Below are positions 63,079-64,000 of a stretch of 64,000 nt of DNA, piece by piece. The notes below the pieces were generated by a model. The model was not told the origin of the DNA and ran no database searches. It saw only the letters and a list, made by a program, of their open reading frames with translations. A program made the position numbers and the translations under genes. Origin of the DNA: Cybelea sp963824595 (GTDB taxonomy: Bacteria; Vulcanimicrobiota; Vulcanimicrobiia; Vulcanimicrobiales; Vulcanimicrobiaceae); contig CAWGPY010000002.1 in assembly GCA_963824595.1 (NCBI GenBank), positions 558,001 to 622,000 of the forward strand, given 5' to 3'. Numbering within the stretch: position 1 is the first letter of the stretch; each line of letters begins with the position of its first letter.

Positions 63079-64000
63079 GTTGACCTGGAACCGACTGGCC
63101 TGGGTGGCCGTTGCCGCAAGAGCATGGGTACCTATCGTAGGCGCAAAGAGGCGGAGGTCGCAGAACGCAAGGCGCTCGAAGCACACGATCGCGGCGACAA
63201 TCTCGACCCCGAAAAGGTGACGACTGCCGAACTCGCGGAACGTTTTATCAAGGCGGTTGCGCCGGAGCTCGCTGGTCAAACGGTTTCGCAATGAGGAGCA
63301 CCTGCGGATGCACCTCGTGCTCGGCATCGTGGCGTCAAACCTAAAACCGGCACGCTTGGCCGAACTCTACGCGAAGCGCCGCATCGAAAAGATTCGCCAT
63401 GAGAGGCATACCAGAAGACCAAATACGACTTTGTCCAAAAAAGGAGCACTACGGGCCACCCTAGGGCCGACTACAGTGCCGCGCATTCGTCAGCTCATGC
63501 ATCGAAAGCTAGGCTGGGCCGAGCGCGAAGAAATCGTTGTGCGTAACGTTGCGCGAAAGGAGATGGAGGTTGCGCCGAAGGCCGCTCCGTCGCCAGCGCC
63601 GCGCTAACAACGGACCAAGTAGCGGCGTTCCTCGCTGCTGCCGAATGCTTCGAGCTTTACACGTTCTTCGTCTTAGCGCGCGTTAGCGCGCGCGACCGGA
63701 ATGCGTCGAGGCGAAATAGGTGCATTAACTTGGGACGCGATCGACGCTGAGCGTGGTGCCGCAGTGGTGCGTCAGGCCATTGGCGAGGGTCGCACGGGGC
63801 ATAGCTTTATCAAGGCAACGAAGAGCGGCAGGGACACAGTTCCGCTTAACCGGCTGGCGGTCGCGGCGCTCCGGCATCATGATGCCGTTCAGCGTGAGGA
63901 GAGGATGCGTAATCGCGATCGCTACGCCGAGCAGGGCTTCGTCTTCGCTGACGAACTCGGAGGCATTGTCGATCTCGACGCGATCTCCGAGGCGTTCGCG
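63079..64000 (+). pseudogene. tyrosine-recombinase (phage integrase) remnant, runs off the window
   Basis: The N-terminal part (frame open from about 63079; ATG at 63124) gives an AP2-like arm-binding region, MGTYRRRKEAEVAERKALEA and DNLDPEKVTTAELAERFI, and stops at 63294. A second frame continues the core-binding domain (EEHLRMHLVLGIVASNLKPARLAELYAKR). A third gives LTTDQVAAFLAAAE. A fourth, from about 63693 to the window edge, gives the catalytic start TGMRRGEIGALTWDAID with the conserved Arg, and FVFADELGG. At least three frameshifts make it inactive. Confidence 0.85.

Overview
The window is a visibly GC-rich bacterial chromosome segment. It carries about 54 protein genes, mostly tightly packed and often overlapping by 4 bases, plus three broken loci. 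The RpoC type, a TonB receptor, many secreted lipoproteins (three PF04185 phosphoesterases, a GloVer-repeat protein, an NHL-like protein) and several apparently leaderless promoters point to an uncultured didermic lineage. My best guess is Candidatus Eremiobacterota (WPS-2); this is inference from gene content, not a computed placement. I saw no tRNA, rRNA or CRISPR array, and no stretch over 300 bases lacks a gene or a recognisable remnant.

Layout. 1-5300: the end of a Crp/Fnr regulator, small stress-type proteins, an NAD(P)-binding protein, and rpoC with its own promoter and terminator but no rpoB beside it. 5300-13450 (minus): a membrane/lipoprotein-like fusion gene, then a five-gene run of DUF3311, sodium:solute symporter, S41 peptidase, phosphoesterase and a secreted protein. 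13470-18565 (plus): lemA, two TPM-domain genes, an amidase-like gene and a MalT-like LuxR regulator whose 3' half has a different base composition. 18650-25340: a tiny hydrophobic ORF, an unknown gene with a hairpin over its start codon, an OmpR/histidine-kinase pair, a TonB receptor with an unusual extension after the barrel, and a Tag-like glycosylase lacking its catalytic residue.

25440-34900: a zinc-ribbon protein and an FAD oxidoreductase, then the most striking locus. It is a three-gene, translationally coupled operon: a multi-TIR protein, an nSTAND1 NTPase with a membrane anchor and a C-terminal propeller-like region, and a TIR-NB-ARC-TPR protein that appears to start at an ATA codon. 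It resembles bacterial STAND/TIR conflict or immune systems. 34930-53400: secreted and membrane proteins, an MFS transporter, fRMsr, cyanophycinase-like, MarC, DUF2252, DUF155, AraC and VOC genes, two more phosphoesterases, and one secreted-protein gene split by a frameshift.

53400-61080: a flavoprotein of the disulfide-reductase family without its redox cysteines, a three-gene cassette ending in a DyP peroxidase, and two repeat-rich lipoproteins. 61200-64000: a decayed mobile zone with an internally deleted IS3 transposase flanked by a roughly 44-base imperfect direct repeat, a secreted repeat protein, and a multiply frameshifted tyrosine integrase that runs off the window.
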